A stretch of DNA of 23,558 nucleotides from an uncultured Clostridia bacterium. Lineage in GTDB: Bacteria > Bacillota > Clostridia > TANB77 > CAG-508. The stretch is from positions 1-23,558 of the forward strand of contig CASAUJ010000024.1 in NCBI GenBank assembly GCA_949118805.1, given 5' to 3'. Numbering within the stretch: position 1 is the first letter of the stretch; every line of letters starts with the position of its first letter. The translations under genes were made by a program, and so were the position numbers. Below are positions 16,101 through 22,341 of this stretch, piece by piece. The notes beneath the pieces are model-generated. The model searched no databases and was not told the DNA's origin. It worked only from the letters and a program-made list of their open reading frames with translations.

Positions 16101-17874
16101 GTTTTTCTAATGTATTTATTAGAAAGGGATTTTTTATTTTTCCTAATAGATATTGATTAAATTGTGTCAACATTCCTCTTTTTCGTTCCCAACCTAAATA
16201 TGCTTCTTCTTTTTCATTCCATTCACGTTTACGATAAATAAAATGAAAAATCGGCATAGTTTGTTGTTGTTTCTTATATTTATGATTTAAATAATTGACA
16301 ATTTTTTCTCCCTCTTTCTTAATTTCCTCATCCCATATTTCTTTTTCTTTATTGCTTTGAGAACAATCTCCTAATAGTGTAAAATATATATTTTCCGACT
16401 GATTCGCCAAATAAAATACTTCTAATTTTTTCATCAATTCTTGTACTTTTTCTTTTGACTTTAAAATGGTAGGAATTACAACCATTGTTTTATTCTTTTC
16501 ATCTATTCCATTTGAAAAATCTAATTTTGGTATTGGTTTTGGTTTGACTATTTTACTTAAAATATATTGTATGGTTTGAATTGCAATCTCTGATGCTGGA
16601 ATTAAAAAAAGTAAAAAACTAATCCAATTAAGTGTAAGTAAGCTACTCATTCCGAAAGATAACAAGATGGTTACCACACTCATTCCTAATAGATAAACTT
16701 TTACTTTGTCTTTTGGCTTCATTTGTCTACTTACTTTATATTGTAAAACATCATATAACTGATTCATTCCTTGATCAATGATATAATATCCAATGTGTTT
16801 CTGTTTGCTAGTTTCTTGTACATTTTGGGCTAATTCTAGTGCTTTTTTTGCAATATAGATTTCAGATATTTTGGTTTTTTTAGAAATTTCTTTGATTCTA
16901 GTACGATAATATTCTTTTGTTTTATCATCCATTTTTTCATAGACACCAACTGGATCTTTTCTTAAGATTTCTTCTACTCCATTAATTTTTTCAAATATTT
17001 CTAAGAAATTAATCCTTTGAATCTTTTTTATGCTAGTAATACTATTTCCAATTGAAACTTTTCTAACGGCAATATCAAAATGTTCTTTTTTGATTACTTC
17101 TGATACTGTTGTCCCCATCATTTCTATTGTTTCCTCTAAGACTTTTAGATAACTATATCCCTTTTTTCCATAGCGTTTTAATATATAGGACATATATTCA
17201 ATAAATGGATATTTCATATTTTTAAAAACATCTTTTTCTAATTTTTTTTGATTAATTTTATATTGTTGTTCTATTTTATTTTTATTTTCTACTAATCTTT
17301 CTACCATATTTTCGGCTTTGTATTTTTGTATTTGACAACTATATATTTTTTCACAGATTTCTCTTATATTTTCAATGATAGCAATTTGTAGAAATACTCC
17401 TATATTCCATATTTCTTCCATACTTAATGTTTTCTTTGTTTGATAACTAGCTAAATAGTCTTCTAATTCTTTTCTATCTATTTTGTTATCTGTATATGCT
17501 ACAATTTCTGCTGCTAATACATAAATTCTAGCAAATCCTTTGTAAGGTCCATGTTCTATTCCCACAAAATTTTTATATTTTTTTAAGGTTAATTCTTTTT
17601 GAATTTGTTTGACGGTTTCTTCTATAATATATAAATTATCTAATAACCACTCTCCTGCTGGATGAATACTAATTCCTAATTTTAAATGCTCATTTAATAA
17701 TTCATATACTTGTTCAATTACATGAAAGTTTTCCAGCATTTGAGGAACTGGATAGGTTTCTTTTTCGGAACAATTGGTTAAATTATGATTGGACGCTATT
17801 TTTTGCAAATGTTTTTCTAATTGATTTTTATCAAGTAACGTTCCATTTATTTTTAAAACTTTATTTATTTTCAA
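10192..17874 (-). CDS. ndvB: Cyclic beta-1,2-glucan synthase-like giant enzyme (NdvB/ChvB type), C-terminally truncated by the element
   Basis: A 2560-aa remnant of a GT84/GH94 enzyme that makes beta-1,2-glucan at the membrane. Order: N-terminal helical region; TM helices (about 385-440); GT84 domain with DADTD (about 600), TVLSHDLLEG (about 715) and RLSRWIRGDWQ (about 750); more TM segments (about 780-830 and 915-955); glycoamylase-like domain with RTYMAHHQ (about 1335); and a C-terminal GH94 domain with GAYGFRDQLQDVIG and GSGDWNDG (about 2380). Full-length homologues are about 2800 aa or more. Here host sequence stops after GGQYTH and 19 element-coded residues follow. The start is the TTG at 17872-17874, nine bases after AAGGAG. 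The truncated protein may still make glucan but probably lacks working chain-length phosphorolysis. Confidence 0.93.
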   Translation of the reverse strand: MKINKVLKINGTLLDKNQLEKHLQKIASNHNLTNCSEKETYPVPQMLENFHVIEQVYELLNEHLKLGISIHPAGEWLLDNLYIIEETVKQIQKELTLKKYKNFVGIEHGPYKGFARIYVLAAEIVAYTDNKIDRKELEDYLASYQTKKTLSMEEIWNIGVFLQIAIIENIREICEKIYSCQIQKYKAENMVERLVENKNKIEQQYKINQKKLEKDVFKNMKYPFIEYMSYILKRYGKKGYSYLKVLEETIEMMGTTVSEVIKKEHFDIAVRKVSIGNSITSIKKIQRINFLEIFEKINGVEEILRKDPVGVYEKMDDKTKEYYRTRIKEISKKTKISEIYIAKKALELAQNVQETSKQKHIGYYIIDQGMNQLYDVLQYKVSRQMKPKDKVKVYLLGMSVVTILLSFGMSSLLTLNWISFLLFLIPASEIAIQTIQYILSKIVKPKPIPKLDFSNGIDEKNKTMVVIPTILKSKEKVQELMKKLEVFYLANQSENIYFTLLGDCSQSNKEKEIWDEEIKKEGEKIVNYLNHKYKKQQQTMPIFHFIYRKREWNEKEEAYLGWERKRGMLTQFNQYLLGKIKNPFLINTLEKQKIEDIKYIITLDADTDLILNSAFELVGAMAHILNQPVLDPKRNIVVEGYGIMQPRVGVNLEISYQTLFTKIFAGAGGIDSYTNAISDTYQDNFQEGIFTGKGIYDLKTYETVLEGQISTNTVLSHDLLEGCYLKCGLVSDVLLMDGYPTKYNSFMTRLSRWIRGDWQIIKWMGRKSPLNLLSKYKIGDNLRRSLSEIAIIIAMIYCNIIGIFQLRKIWWNIIILLGVVIFPYLLEAINIGIFRKEGEEKQKNFAPKISGGKGIFLRICITIGVLPFKAYVSAKSILKTWYRVMISHKHLLEWTTSEEAEKQAKSNVVSYYNQMAVNVLAGVTSIGIGLLRMNLFAIFIGVWWMITPMIMWYISLKIEKKDPIQELRDEEKEYILEIGKRTWEYFETYLTEENNYLIPDNYQEDRKEKIVLRTSSTNIGLSLLAVISAYDLHYIELEKAMDLLKNILMTVGSLAKWNGHLYNWYHIRTKEPLNPRYVSTVDSGNLVGYLYVTKAFLENLEKQEELFVKIPQIGIADLILEIDQWIKNTDFSQLYSKEQQIFSIGFNIEENKLTNSYYDLLASEARQASLVAIAKKDVPSRHWNHLSRTLTTLGKYKGLISWSGTAFEYLMPNINIPRYEGSLLDESCKFLIKTQIEYSKNLNIPWGISESAFNVKDLQANYQYKAFGIPWLGLKRGLADEMVVSSYGGILAITDVPREEIQNLKWLEKEGMYDQYGFFEAIDYTPERVEKGKNSAVVRTYMAHHQALNLLSINNLFHNNILQKRFMENPEIQSVLILLQETMPEKAIITKEKKEKIEKLKYKDYENYIQTTYKKIDERLITGNFISNENYVVAMNQKGQGVSKYKDIYINRFKTTNDYPQGIFFAIKNIKTKNIWSSNYSFNENKETQYQISFMPDRMEQEITCGNIKTKIKTTVASTEPVELRRMILENQGTEEEILEVTCYFEPVLSKKEQDYAHPAFNNLFLINEVEEETNSILLQRKNREVNQPKIYLGANLSTNSETIGDWEYEVEEQKFMGRGNLGVPFMVKNSIPLSKKTGLVTESIIALKRTIKIKPQQEAIIDFILSVNEKEEMVLENIRKYQSKENVTKEFELSKAKVEAESRYLNRKGKDIALYQKMLSYIVFDNSIKSQWMKDKAKEKNYHQSELWKYGISGDLPIVLLKVKNVSDSYIIKEVLKAYEFFRMKNVETELILLDEEKHSYENYVKEEIEGSIFNYLMGYLKNQRGGIFTLNKEEMNKKDVELLEFLATIIIDSDKGTLKNNVKEWEENYLEKQKVVGEIVPIPMILEEEKEDIDCLENKENLKYYNEYGGFSEDGKEYRIRTNRENRLPTVWSHIMSNEKFGTITTENMGGYSWYQNCRLNRISSWGNKPSLDIPSEVIYLKDQDNQKAWSLGLNPMPDDRNYNVIYGFGYCKYIHKCDGLEQELEIFVPKEDSCKIGIFKIKNTTPNRKKIKLYYYMKPVIGEDEIKSNGLIDLKFDRNNNLIQAKNLYREEMENTRVYISSSEKIKSYTGDKNFFLGEGGMADPQALKKVSLNNQNALGRKPCMAYEIEIELESFEEKELSIILGAEEEEIDCKNIAYKYQKIANCKQELNQVKEGWKNFLEKLQVYTPLESLNILLNGWVIYQIVNSRLLGKTGYYQSGGAYGFRDQLQDVIGLKYFDPDIVKKQIMKHSQHQFKEGDVEHWWHEETNRGIRTRFSDDLLWLVYLVMEYINFTGDKSILEVETPYLEGVELEENQDERYEKYLPSKQQGSIYEHCKKAIERSLRFGENGLPKIGSGDWNDGFSTVGNKGKGESVWLGFFLSSILEQWIPICQEKGEESDAQKYEKIRNDLKRALNTNGWDGRWYKRAFMDDGNVLGSMENEECRIDSIAQSWSVISGVGDNDKKYISMESLENHLIDRENGIIKLLDPPFEKGKLEPGYIKAYLPGVRENGGQYTHECCDYGQFLRNTTSQCSVA
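10251..10257. other. Right attachment site core
   Basis: CATGTGT, identical to 49-55. The ndvB frame continues to its right; element sequence with the inverted arm GACAGT.. (minus strand TGGACAG then TTTTT) lies to its left. One base outside the core differs between the two ends on each side, limiting the crossover to this 7-bp stretch. Confidence 0.75.
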
Positions 17875-17876
17875 AA

Positions 17877-17934
17877 AATTCCACTCCTTGCTTTTTATAT
17901 GTTTTACACATATTGTTCGCAAAGAGTGGAAATT
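17877..17934 (-). promoter_or_regulatory. Terminator-like hairpin enclosing the ndvB ribosome site
   Basis: Minus-strand 17919-17934 pairs with 17877-17891 over 15 bp, with one bulged base and one G-U pair. The 3' arm contains the AAGGAG ribosome site and runs into TTTTTT, where the TTG start codon begins. The loop contains a smaller ATATG/CATAT stem. The structure could end transcription from the upstream gene, block ndvB translation, or both. Confidence 0.65.
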
Positions 17935-17965
17935 TTATGCATTTTCTATTTTGATTTTATTTTTC

Positions 17966-18814
17966 TTAAAGCTCTAAATCATGTTCGGTTATTTCTGTTG
18001 ATTCGATTTCTTTTGTTGGCTTTTCATAATTAACAAAAACCTCTCTGTATTGTTCTCTCTTGTCTTGTAACGTATTTTTATCAATTCCTTTTCCCAACAA
18101 ATTTTTATATTCCAATCCATAGGGAATAACTGGACCTATTTTCTCAAGAATAGAGATATAATCTTTTCCATATTGTTCACCTGGAATCACAGGAATTACT
18201 TTTCCATCTTCCATAGTAACACAATCAATGACTTCCCCTTCTTTCTTTCTTACTTTGTAAACTCTTACATCTGCTCTAGATTGATAAGAAACGCCCTTTT
18301 GTTCTAATCTTTCTTCTGTTTCATTTGGATATTCTCCATGAGTAATCATTTCTCCTGTTTTTTGATCCACATATACATAACTCTCATTTGATAGAAAAAT
18401 TTCTATGTCTTGTGCTGTTATGTTATCATCGTTTGTTATGATTTTATAGGCTTCTATATAGATATCATTAAAAATAGCTTTTAAACTTTCTTTCTCTTCC
18501 TCTACTGTCATTTTTTTGGCAGTTAATTCTTGTTCCACTAGTTCTTGTTCAACAGCCGGTTTTTTCGTATATCTTACTTCTTCTTTTTGACTTTCTTTGT
18601 TTAACGTTTTATATCCTGTAATTGTAATGGCAATTGCCCCCAGTACTCCATACATTATTTTTCTATTTCTAGCTTTTTTCTTTTCCTTCATTTCTCTTTT
18701 TATTTGTTCACGTGCTTTCTCATATCTAGCTTGTATTGCTTCTTGATTTGGAATGGTTATTTCTCCTTCATATTTCATTTCTTCTCTAAATTTACTTTTG
18801 CTATCCTTTTCCAT
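17966..18814 (-). CDS. Membrane-anchored protein of unknown function (282 aa)
   Basis: I do not recognise a family. Residues 1-50 are charged and helical (ARYEKAREQIKREMKEKKK), a single hydrophobic helix follows (about 53-70, MYGVLGAIAITITGY), and the remaining 210 residues are polar, giving a type II membrane topology with the C-terminal part outside. The exported part begins with a Glu-rich coiled segment (QELVEQELTAKKMTVEEEK) and continues with a compact mixed domain (about 110-260, including SYVYVDQKTGEMITHGEYP). ATG at 18812-18814 follows GGAGGGG. It lies 91 bp upstream of the ndvB start on the same strand, so a role linked to envelope glucan is possible but unproven. Confidence 0.8.
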   Translation of the reverse strand: MEKDSKSKFREEMKYEGEITIPNQEAIQARYEKAREQIKREMKEKKKARNRKIMYGVLGAIAITITGYKTLNKESQKEEVRYTKKPAVEQELVEQELTAKKMTVEEEKESLKAIFNDIYIEAYKIITNDDNITAQDIEIFLSNESYVYVDQKTGEMITHGEYPNETEERLEQKGVSYQSRADVRVYKVRKKEGEVIDCVTMEDGKVIPVIPGEQYGKDYISILEKIGPVIPYGLEYKNLLGKGIDKNTLQDKREQYREVFVNYEKPTKEIESTEITEHDLEL

Positions 18815-18843
18815 ATAGTCCCCTCCTTTATTTATCTATTTCT

Positions 18844-18872
18844 ATTATATCACTTGTAGTAGAAAAATGCAA
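18844..18872 (-). promoter_or_regulatory. Promoter of the 282-aa gene (and possibly ndvB)
   Basis: On the minus strand, TTGCAT (18867-18872), a 17-bp spacer and TATAAT (18844-18849) give a near-consensus sigma-A promoter about 30 bp before the start codon. Confidence 0.75.
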
Positions 18873-18966
18873 AAATGCTAAAAATCTTCCCTATTAACAA
18901 CTCCTTTGATTTTTATGTTATTATAAATATAGTCACTTATATAAGTTTAACTTAAGGAGGAATTTC

Positions 18967-19023
18967 ATGGTAATAGAATCAGTAGTAATTAAGAAGGTAA
19001 CTAAAATTGTCAAGACTTTCTAA
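18967..19023 (+). CDS. Very short ORF (18 aa) with strong ribosome site
   Basis: ATG at 18967 follows AAGGAGG with 7-nt spacing and encodes MVIESVVIKKVTKIVKTF before TAA. The sequence is amphipathic and basic. It is the only plus-strand candidate in the chromosomal part. It might be a leader peptide, a small toxin-like peptide or the start of a decayed gene. No good -35/-10 pair is seen. The stretch from 19024 to 19168 has no intact gene; one frame (about 19080-19189) reads as a possible decayed peptide containing STLMHYADILKYLAKTIY. Confidence 0.35.
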   Translation: MVIESVVIKKVTKIVKTF

Positions 19024-19168
19024 CACCCCAGTGTAAGAATTGCACTTCTTTCATGAAATTTCTATTATCAATAGGATTTTAGATCAGAGCATCCAGTAGA
19101 TAGACAACAATCAAGTACGCTGATGCATTATGCAGATATTTTGAAGTATTTGGCAAAGACAATATATA

Positions 19169-19188
19169 AAAGCGCCTCTCGGCGCTTT
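19169..19188 (-). terminator. Terminator of the 66-aa membrane protein gene
   Basis: An 8-bp stem AAAGCGCC/GGCGCTTT with a 4-nt loop is followed by a T-rich run on the minus strand. It overlaps the stop codon. Confidence 0.75.
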
Positions 19189-19387
19189 AATCGGCTTCAC
19201 TGATTTCTATGGTTGCACTAATCAAACTTGCTCCCAAAATCATGATTGCCATCCCCCAAAAAATATCGATTGAGCCAAATAAGTGCTCCATAGGGGGATT
19301 TAAGACAGAATGAAACATCTGAAAACCTCCCTTACATACTAACACTGCTCCCACTGTCATAAATACTGTTTTCAAAATCTTTTTCAT
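19187..19387 (-). CDS. Small two-helix membrane protein (66 aa)
   Basis: The protein has two hydrophobic segments, IFMTVGAVLVCKGG-like near residues 8-22 (FMTVGAVLVCKGGF) and IFWGMAIMILGASLIS near 42-58, joined by a short loop. No family is recognised. The start is ATG 19385-19387, six bases after AGGAGG; an upstream in-frame ATG at 19400-19402 lies before that ribosome site and is rejected. A dedicated terminator follows. It is downstream of cwlD in the same direction but separated by about 110 bp, so probably transcribed alone. Confidence 0.7.
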   Translation of the reverse strand: MKKILKTVFMTVGAVLVCKGGFQMFHSVLNPPMEHLFGSIDIFWGMAIMILGASLISATIEISEAD

Positions 19388-19496
19388 CCTTTTCCTCCTC
19401 ATGCGTGTACAAACGATAACTCGCTTGCTTTTTACTTTCCGTTTCTAATTTTTATTATATCATATTATGTATACAAAATCAAATTTTCTACTCTGT

Positions 19497-20231
19497 TTAT
19501 TGATAAAAGTAATCTGTAATCCCATTAAAAATTCCCCATGCTAATCGATTTTGGTATTCCTCTTCTAATAATTGTTTTTCTTCTTCTGGATTCGATAAAA
19601 AACCACATTCCACAATGGTAATTGGAATTTCAACATGTTTCATAATATATACTGTATCTAATTTCATAGCTACCCTCTTATTTTCCTTTTGAATGGCTTC
19701 ATTTAAATTATTTTGAATTTGTTTGGCTAAATTAATACTTTTTTCATCTCCATTTTTGAAAAAACATTGCCATCCCCAATACTGTTGTTGTGGAATTTTA
19801 TTTAAATGGATACTAACAAAAATATCTGCACTGGACTCATTTCCTATTTTAACTCGGTTACGAATATCAGAGATTTTTTTTTGTCTTAATGTTTGACTAT
19901 CTAAATCATAAATAGCATTTTCATCTGATCTTGTTAATATGACATTGCTTCCACTTGTTTCTAACAAGTTTTGTAGCTTTAAAGCAATTTTCAAATTAGT
20001 TTGGGCTTCTGTTGTCCCTGTACTACTTTGTGCTCCCTCATCTGGAATTCCATGTCCTGCATCAATTACTATGGTTTTTCCTGATACTGGTGTTGCTGTT
20101 GTTGGGATGGTATGTGGTGGTTCTCCTTTTGTTTCTTTTGGTGTACTGGCAATTTGAAAAGAAAAAGCAAATACAGCTATTATAATACAAGATACTATGA
20201 TTTGTATCCTTTTTTTATTAATAACAATCAT
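19497..20231 (-). CDS. cwlD: N-acetylmuramoyl-L-alanine amidase, CwlD-like
   Basis: A 244-aa Amidase_3 enzyme. An N-terminal membrane anchor or signal (about 8-28, IQIIVSCIIIAVFAFSFQIA) precedes a short Thr/Pro linker and the catalytic domain (about 52-242). Zinc ligands are visible: His60 in DAGHG, Glu75 in GTTEAQ and His142 in VSIHLN. The catalytic Glu208 is in VECGFLSN. CwlD cleaves peptide side chains from muramic acid in spore-cortex peptidoglycan to allow muramic-delta-lactam formation. The length and single-domain form fit CwlD rather than a large autolysin, implying a spore former. ATG at 20229-20231. Its ribosome site lies in a hairpin (20241-20276). Confidence 0.88.
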   Translation of the reverse strand: MIVINKKRIQIIVSCIIIAVFAFSFQIASTPKETKGEPPHTIPTTATPVSGKTIVIDAGHGIPDEGAQSSTGTTEAQTNLKIALKLQNLLETSGSNVILTRSDENAIYDLDSQTLRQKKISDIRNRVKIGNESSADIFVSIHLNKIPQQQYWGWQCFFKNGDEKSINLAKQIQNNLNEAIQKENKRVAMKLDTVYIMKHVEIPITIVECGFLSNPEEEKQLLEEEYQNRLAWGIFNGITDYFYQ

Positions 20232-20240
20232 ATAAAAAAC

Positions 20241-20276
20241 TCCTAATATAAATATTCTATTTTATTTATATTAGGA
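20241..20276 (-). promoter_or_regulatory. Hairpin enclosing the cwlD ribosome site
   Basis: A perfect 14-bp stem, TCCTAATATAAATA (20241-20254) with 20263-20276, has an 8-nt loop. On the minus strand the 3' arm ends in the AGGAG ribosome site and is followed by TTTTTT and the ATG. The layout matches that before ndvB and could gate cwlD translation or terminate upstream transcription. Confidence 0.65.
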
Positions 20277-20299
20277 ATTCTATTTTATATGCTAAAATT

Positions 20300-20425
20300 T
20301 TATTTTAAATTTTTATATTTTTGATTCTTTTTATAGCATAAGATACTAAGTATGATTATGGCTGATATACGAAATAATATTCTATTTTCACCTGTATGAG
20401 GTGATTTTTCTTTTGCTATAATATA
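20300..20425 (-). pseudogene. Remnant of a sortase-anchored surface protein (cell-wall sorting signal)
   Basis: This minus-strand frame has 41 codons without a start. It reads KEKSPHTGENRI, a hydrophobic stretch (ILFRISAIIILSILCY) and a basic end (KKNQKYKNLK) before TAA. This is the layout of an LPXTG-like sorting signal (here SPHTGE). An in-frame TAA lies just upstream, and then the REPIN-like repeat, so the rest of the gene is missing. No ribosome site is present. It most likely is the decayed 3' end of a surface-protein gene. Confidence 0.6.
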
Positions 20426-20445
20426 TTAATCTCTTTTTTGTAATG

Positions 20446-20544
20446 TGTGAAATGGGGACGTTTCTTTTTTCACATTTAATAAAATACTAAAAAATATTAA
20501 TGCTTCTTAATTGAATGTGAAAAAAGAAACGTCCCCATTTCACA
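20446..20544. repeat. REPIN-like inverted repeat (31-bp arms)
   Basis: Two perfect 31-bp inverted arms (20446-20476 and 20514-20544) flank a 37-nt AT-rich centre. Each arm contains GGGGACGTTTCTT and is itself a weak palindrome (TGTGAAA...TTTCACA). A GGGGACG-TTTC-type motif next to a small palindrome resembles the REP/REPIN sequences mobilised in trans by REP-associated tyrosine transposases. No transposase is nearby. It may also terminate transcription of the GGDEF gene. Confidence 0.7.
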
Positions 20545-20564
20545 TGAAAACATTCCCTCTTTTA

Positions 20565-21488
20565 TTATTTTCTTCTATCTACTGCATAACTACTTCCCAT
20601 TACTGATTTTGCTGCATGTTTTACTTGTGCTCCTACTTCTCCTATCTCTAAAATATTACTGAATCTTCCTTGGTCTACTACCACTACTCCAATTGATAAA
20701 GAGGTTAATGGAAATTGTTCGATCATTCCCTTTCGGTTAGCTACTTCTATATATCCTTTTTCTAAATCTTTGTCTGTAAAATATTTTTTCACACTATGGT
20801 CAAAACGTGCTAAAATATTTTGACATAGTTTTTCACAACTCACACCTGGTATTAATGCTACAAAATCATCGCCTCCAATATGCCCTATAAAAGTATCTTG
20901 TAGTTCACTTTCATGAATACAGTTAATGATGGTTCCTGCTGTAAATTCAATAATTTCATCTCCTTTTAAGAATCCATATACATCATTATAGGCTTTAAAA
21001 TTGTCTAAATCTAAATATAATACACAAAAAGCCTCTTCTCTTGAAAGTCTCTTTTTCAATTCTGCATGAATTTGTACATTTCCTGGTAAACCAGTTAAAG
21101 GACTAATTCTTCTGTTTGTGGCAAGTAATCTATTTAAATTTTTTACAGTATAATAAAGATATTGTTCATCTACTGGCTTCTTAATATAATATTCAATCGA
21201 TTCTTGCAGGATTCTTAATCTATGTTCTTTTTCTGCTTTTGAGGATACTACAATTACAGGTGTTATTGTATTATCTTCATCTTTTCTAATTTTTCTACAT
21301 AAATTAACAACATCTCGATCAATCGCATCTTCGTTAATAACAATCAATGAAGGTATATTTTTTAATGCAATATCGATTTGCCCTGATTTTATACTAGTAA
21401 ATTTATATTCTGGATCATTTTTAAATAACTCTCTAAAAATTACAATTGACGCATCATCATCATCGATTATATAAACATCTTGTATCAT
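20565..21488 (-). CDS. Receiver-like domain fused to GGDEF diguanylate cyclase
   Basis: A 307-aa protein predicted to make cyclic di-GMP. The N-terminal receiver fold (about 3-120) keeps the acidic pocket (DDDDAS, 9-14), the Ser pair at 82-83 and Lys103-Lys104-Pro. The phosphoacceptor position, in SLIVINED, appears to be Asn52 instead of Asp, so normal phosphorylation is doubtful. The GGDEF domain (about 128-305) has DLDNFKAYND and GGDDF (205-209), a variant compatible with activity. The RxxD product-inhibition site upstream of it is not apparent. No membrane segment. ATG at 21486-21488 follows GAGGAAG. It lies after a terminator-like hairpin, so its expression may be separate from the upstream genes. 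Confidence 0.9.
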   Translation of the reverse strand: MIQDVYIIDDDDASIVIFRELFKNDPEYKFTSIKSGQIDIALKNIPSLIVINEDAIDRDVVNLCRKIRKDEDNTITPVIVVSSKAEKEHRLRILQESIEYYIKKPVDEQYLYYTVKNLNRLLATNRRISPLTGLPGNVQIHAELKKRLSREEAFCVLYLDLDNFKAYNDVYGFLKGDEIIEFTAGTIINCIHESELQDTFIGHIGGDDFVALIPGVSCEKLCQNILARFDHSVKKYFTDKDLEKGYIEVANRKGMIEQFPLTSLSIGVVVVDQGRFSNILEIGEVGAQVKHAAKSVMGSSYAVDRRK

Positions 21489-21524
21489 TTTTTCTCTTCC
21501 TCTCTTGTTTTTTTCATTATATAC

Positions 21525-21553
21525 AAAAAGACTTAATTATTTCAAGTCTTTTT
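21525..21553 (-). terminator. Hairpin terminator after the CmpB-like gene
   Basis: A 10-bp stem AAAAAGACTT (21525-21534) / AAGTCTTTTT (21544-21553) overlaps the stop codon of the upstream gene. On the minus strand it ends in five T. Confidence 0.65.
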
Positions 21554-22334
21554 CTTCGTTTTTTATTCTTTTTTTTCTACTTTCTATCTTTTGATTTAAA
21601 ATTTCTGTTATTTCTTTTGTATTAATTGCTGGAAATGCCTTTTTTAGTCGATATACATTTTTATACAAATGAATAATGGTTCGATTTCTTTTCTTTTTCA
21701 GTTTTTCTACTATTTGCTGGATATTTTCCGTTGTTGTTCCTTTTTCTTTTTTTAATTCTTTTAGTTTTTCTTTAATTTCACGATTGATGTTTTCAATTCT
21801 CTCTAATGTTGCTTTTAGATTTTTTACATGAATTACTGTTGTAATCGTATCAATGATAAAAACAACAACAAGAATTGCCACGATATAATTTAATAAATTG
21901 ACATCAATCATTTGCATGGTTCTTTGTACAAAAGGATGAATATATTTCACAAACAAAATTCCTAGTACCCCCCAACAAATTGAGTTCGTTAAACAAATTC
22001 TCCCTTGTATATTAAATTTATGATCCGAATAGTCCCAATATTTTGTTTGAAATGCTTTTTCTAAAAACACACCAACTACATATTCCCATGCTGTTAAAAT
22101 GACAATACTAATAAAAAATAAAAGGATTGGTTGATTGGCAAATGTATCTAGAAATAGAAACATAATGGTAGCCCCTATTCCATAAATTGGGCAAAACGGG
22201 CCTCGTAAAAAGCCCGTATTGATTATCTTTTTTTCACAAATGGATCGAAAGATTGATTCCATTACCCATCCTAAAAATGAGTATATAACAAAATATGTTA
22301 TTAATTCTACTAAGTTTATATTCATGCTTCCCAT
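21537..22334 (-). CDS. CmpB-type putative ABC-transporter IV membrane protein
   Basis: A 265-aa integral membrane protein. The N-terminal two thirds has five or so hydrophobic helices and the signature GWVMESIFRSICEKKIINTG followed by FLRGPFCPIYGIGA and WEYVVGVFLEK...WDYS, typical of the PF06541 (putative ABC-transporter type IV, CmpB) family widespread in Clostridia. The last third (about 180-265) is a basic coiled coil in the cytoplasm. The biochemical function of the family is not established. ATG at 22332-22334 follows GAGG and lies only 7 bp after the upstream gene, so the two form an operon. Confidence 0.85.
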   Translation of the reverse strand: MGSMNINLVELITYFVIYSFLGWVMESIFRSICEKKIINTGFLRGPFCPIYGIGATIMFLFLDTFANQPILLFFISIVILTAWEYVVGVFLEKAFQTKYWDYSDHKFNIQGRICLTNSICWGVLGILFVKYIHPFVQRTMQMIDVNLLNYIVAILVVVFIIDTITTVIHVKNLKATLERIENINREIKEKLKELKKEKGTTTENIQQIVEKLKKKRNRTIIHLYKNVYRLKKAFPAINTKEITEILNQKIESRKKRIKNEEKDLK

Positions 22335-22341
22335 TTTCCTC

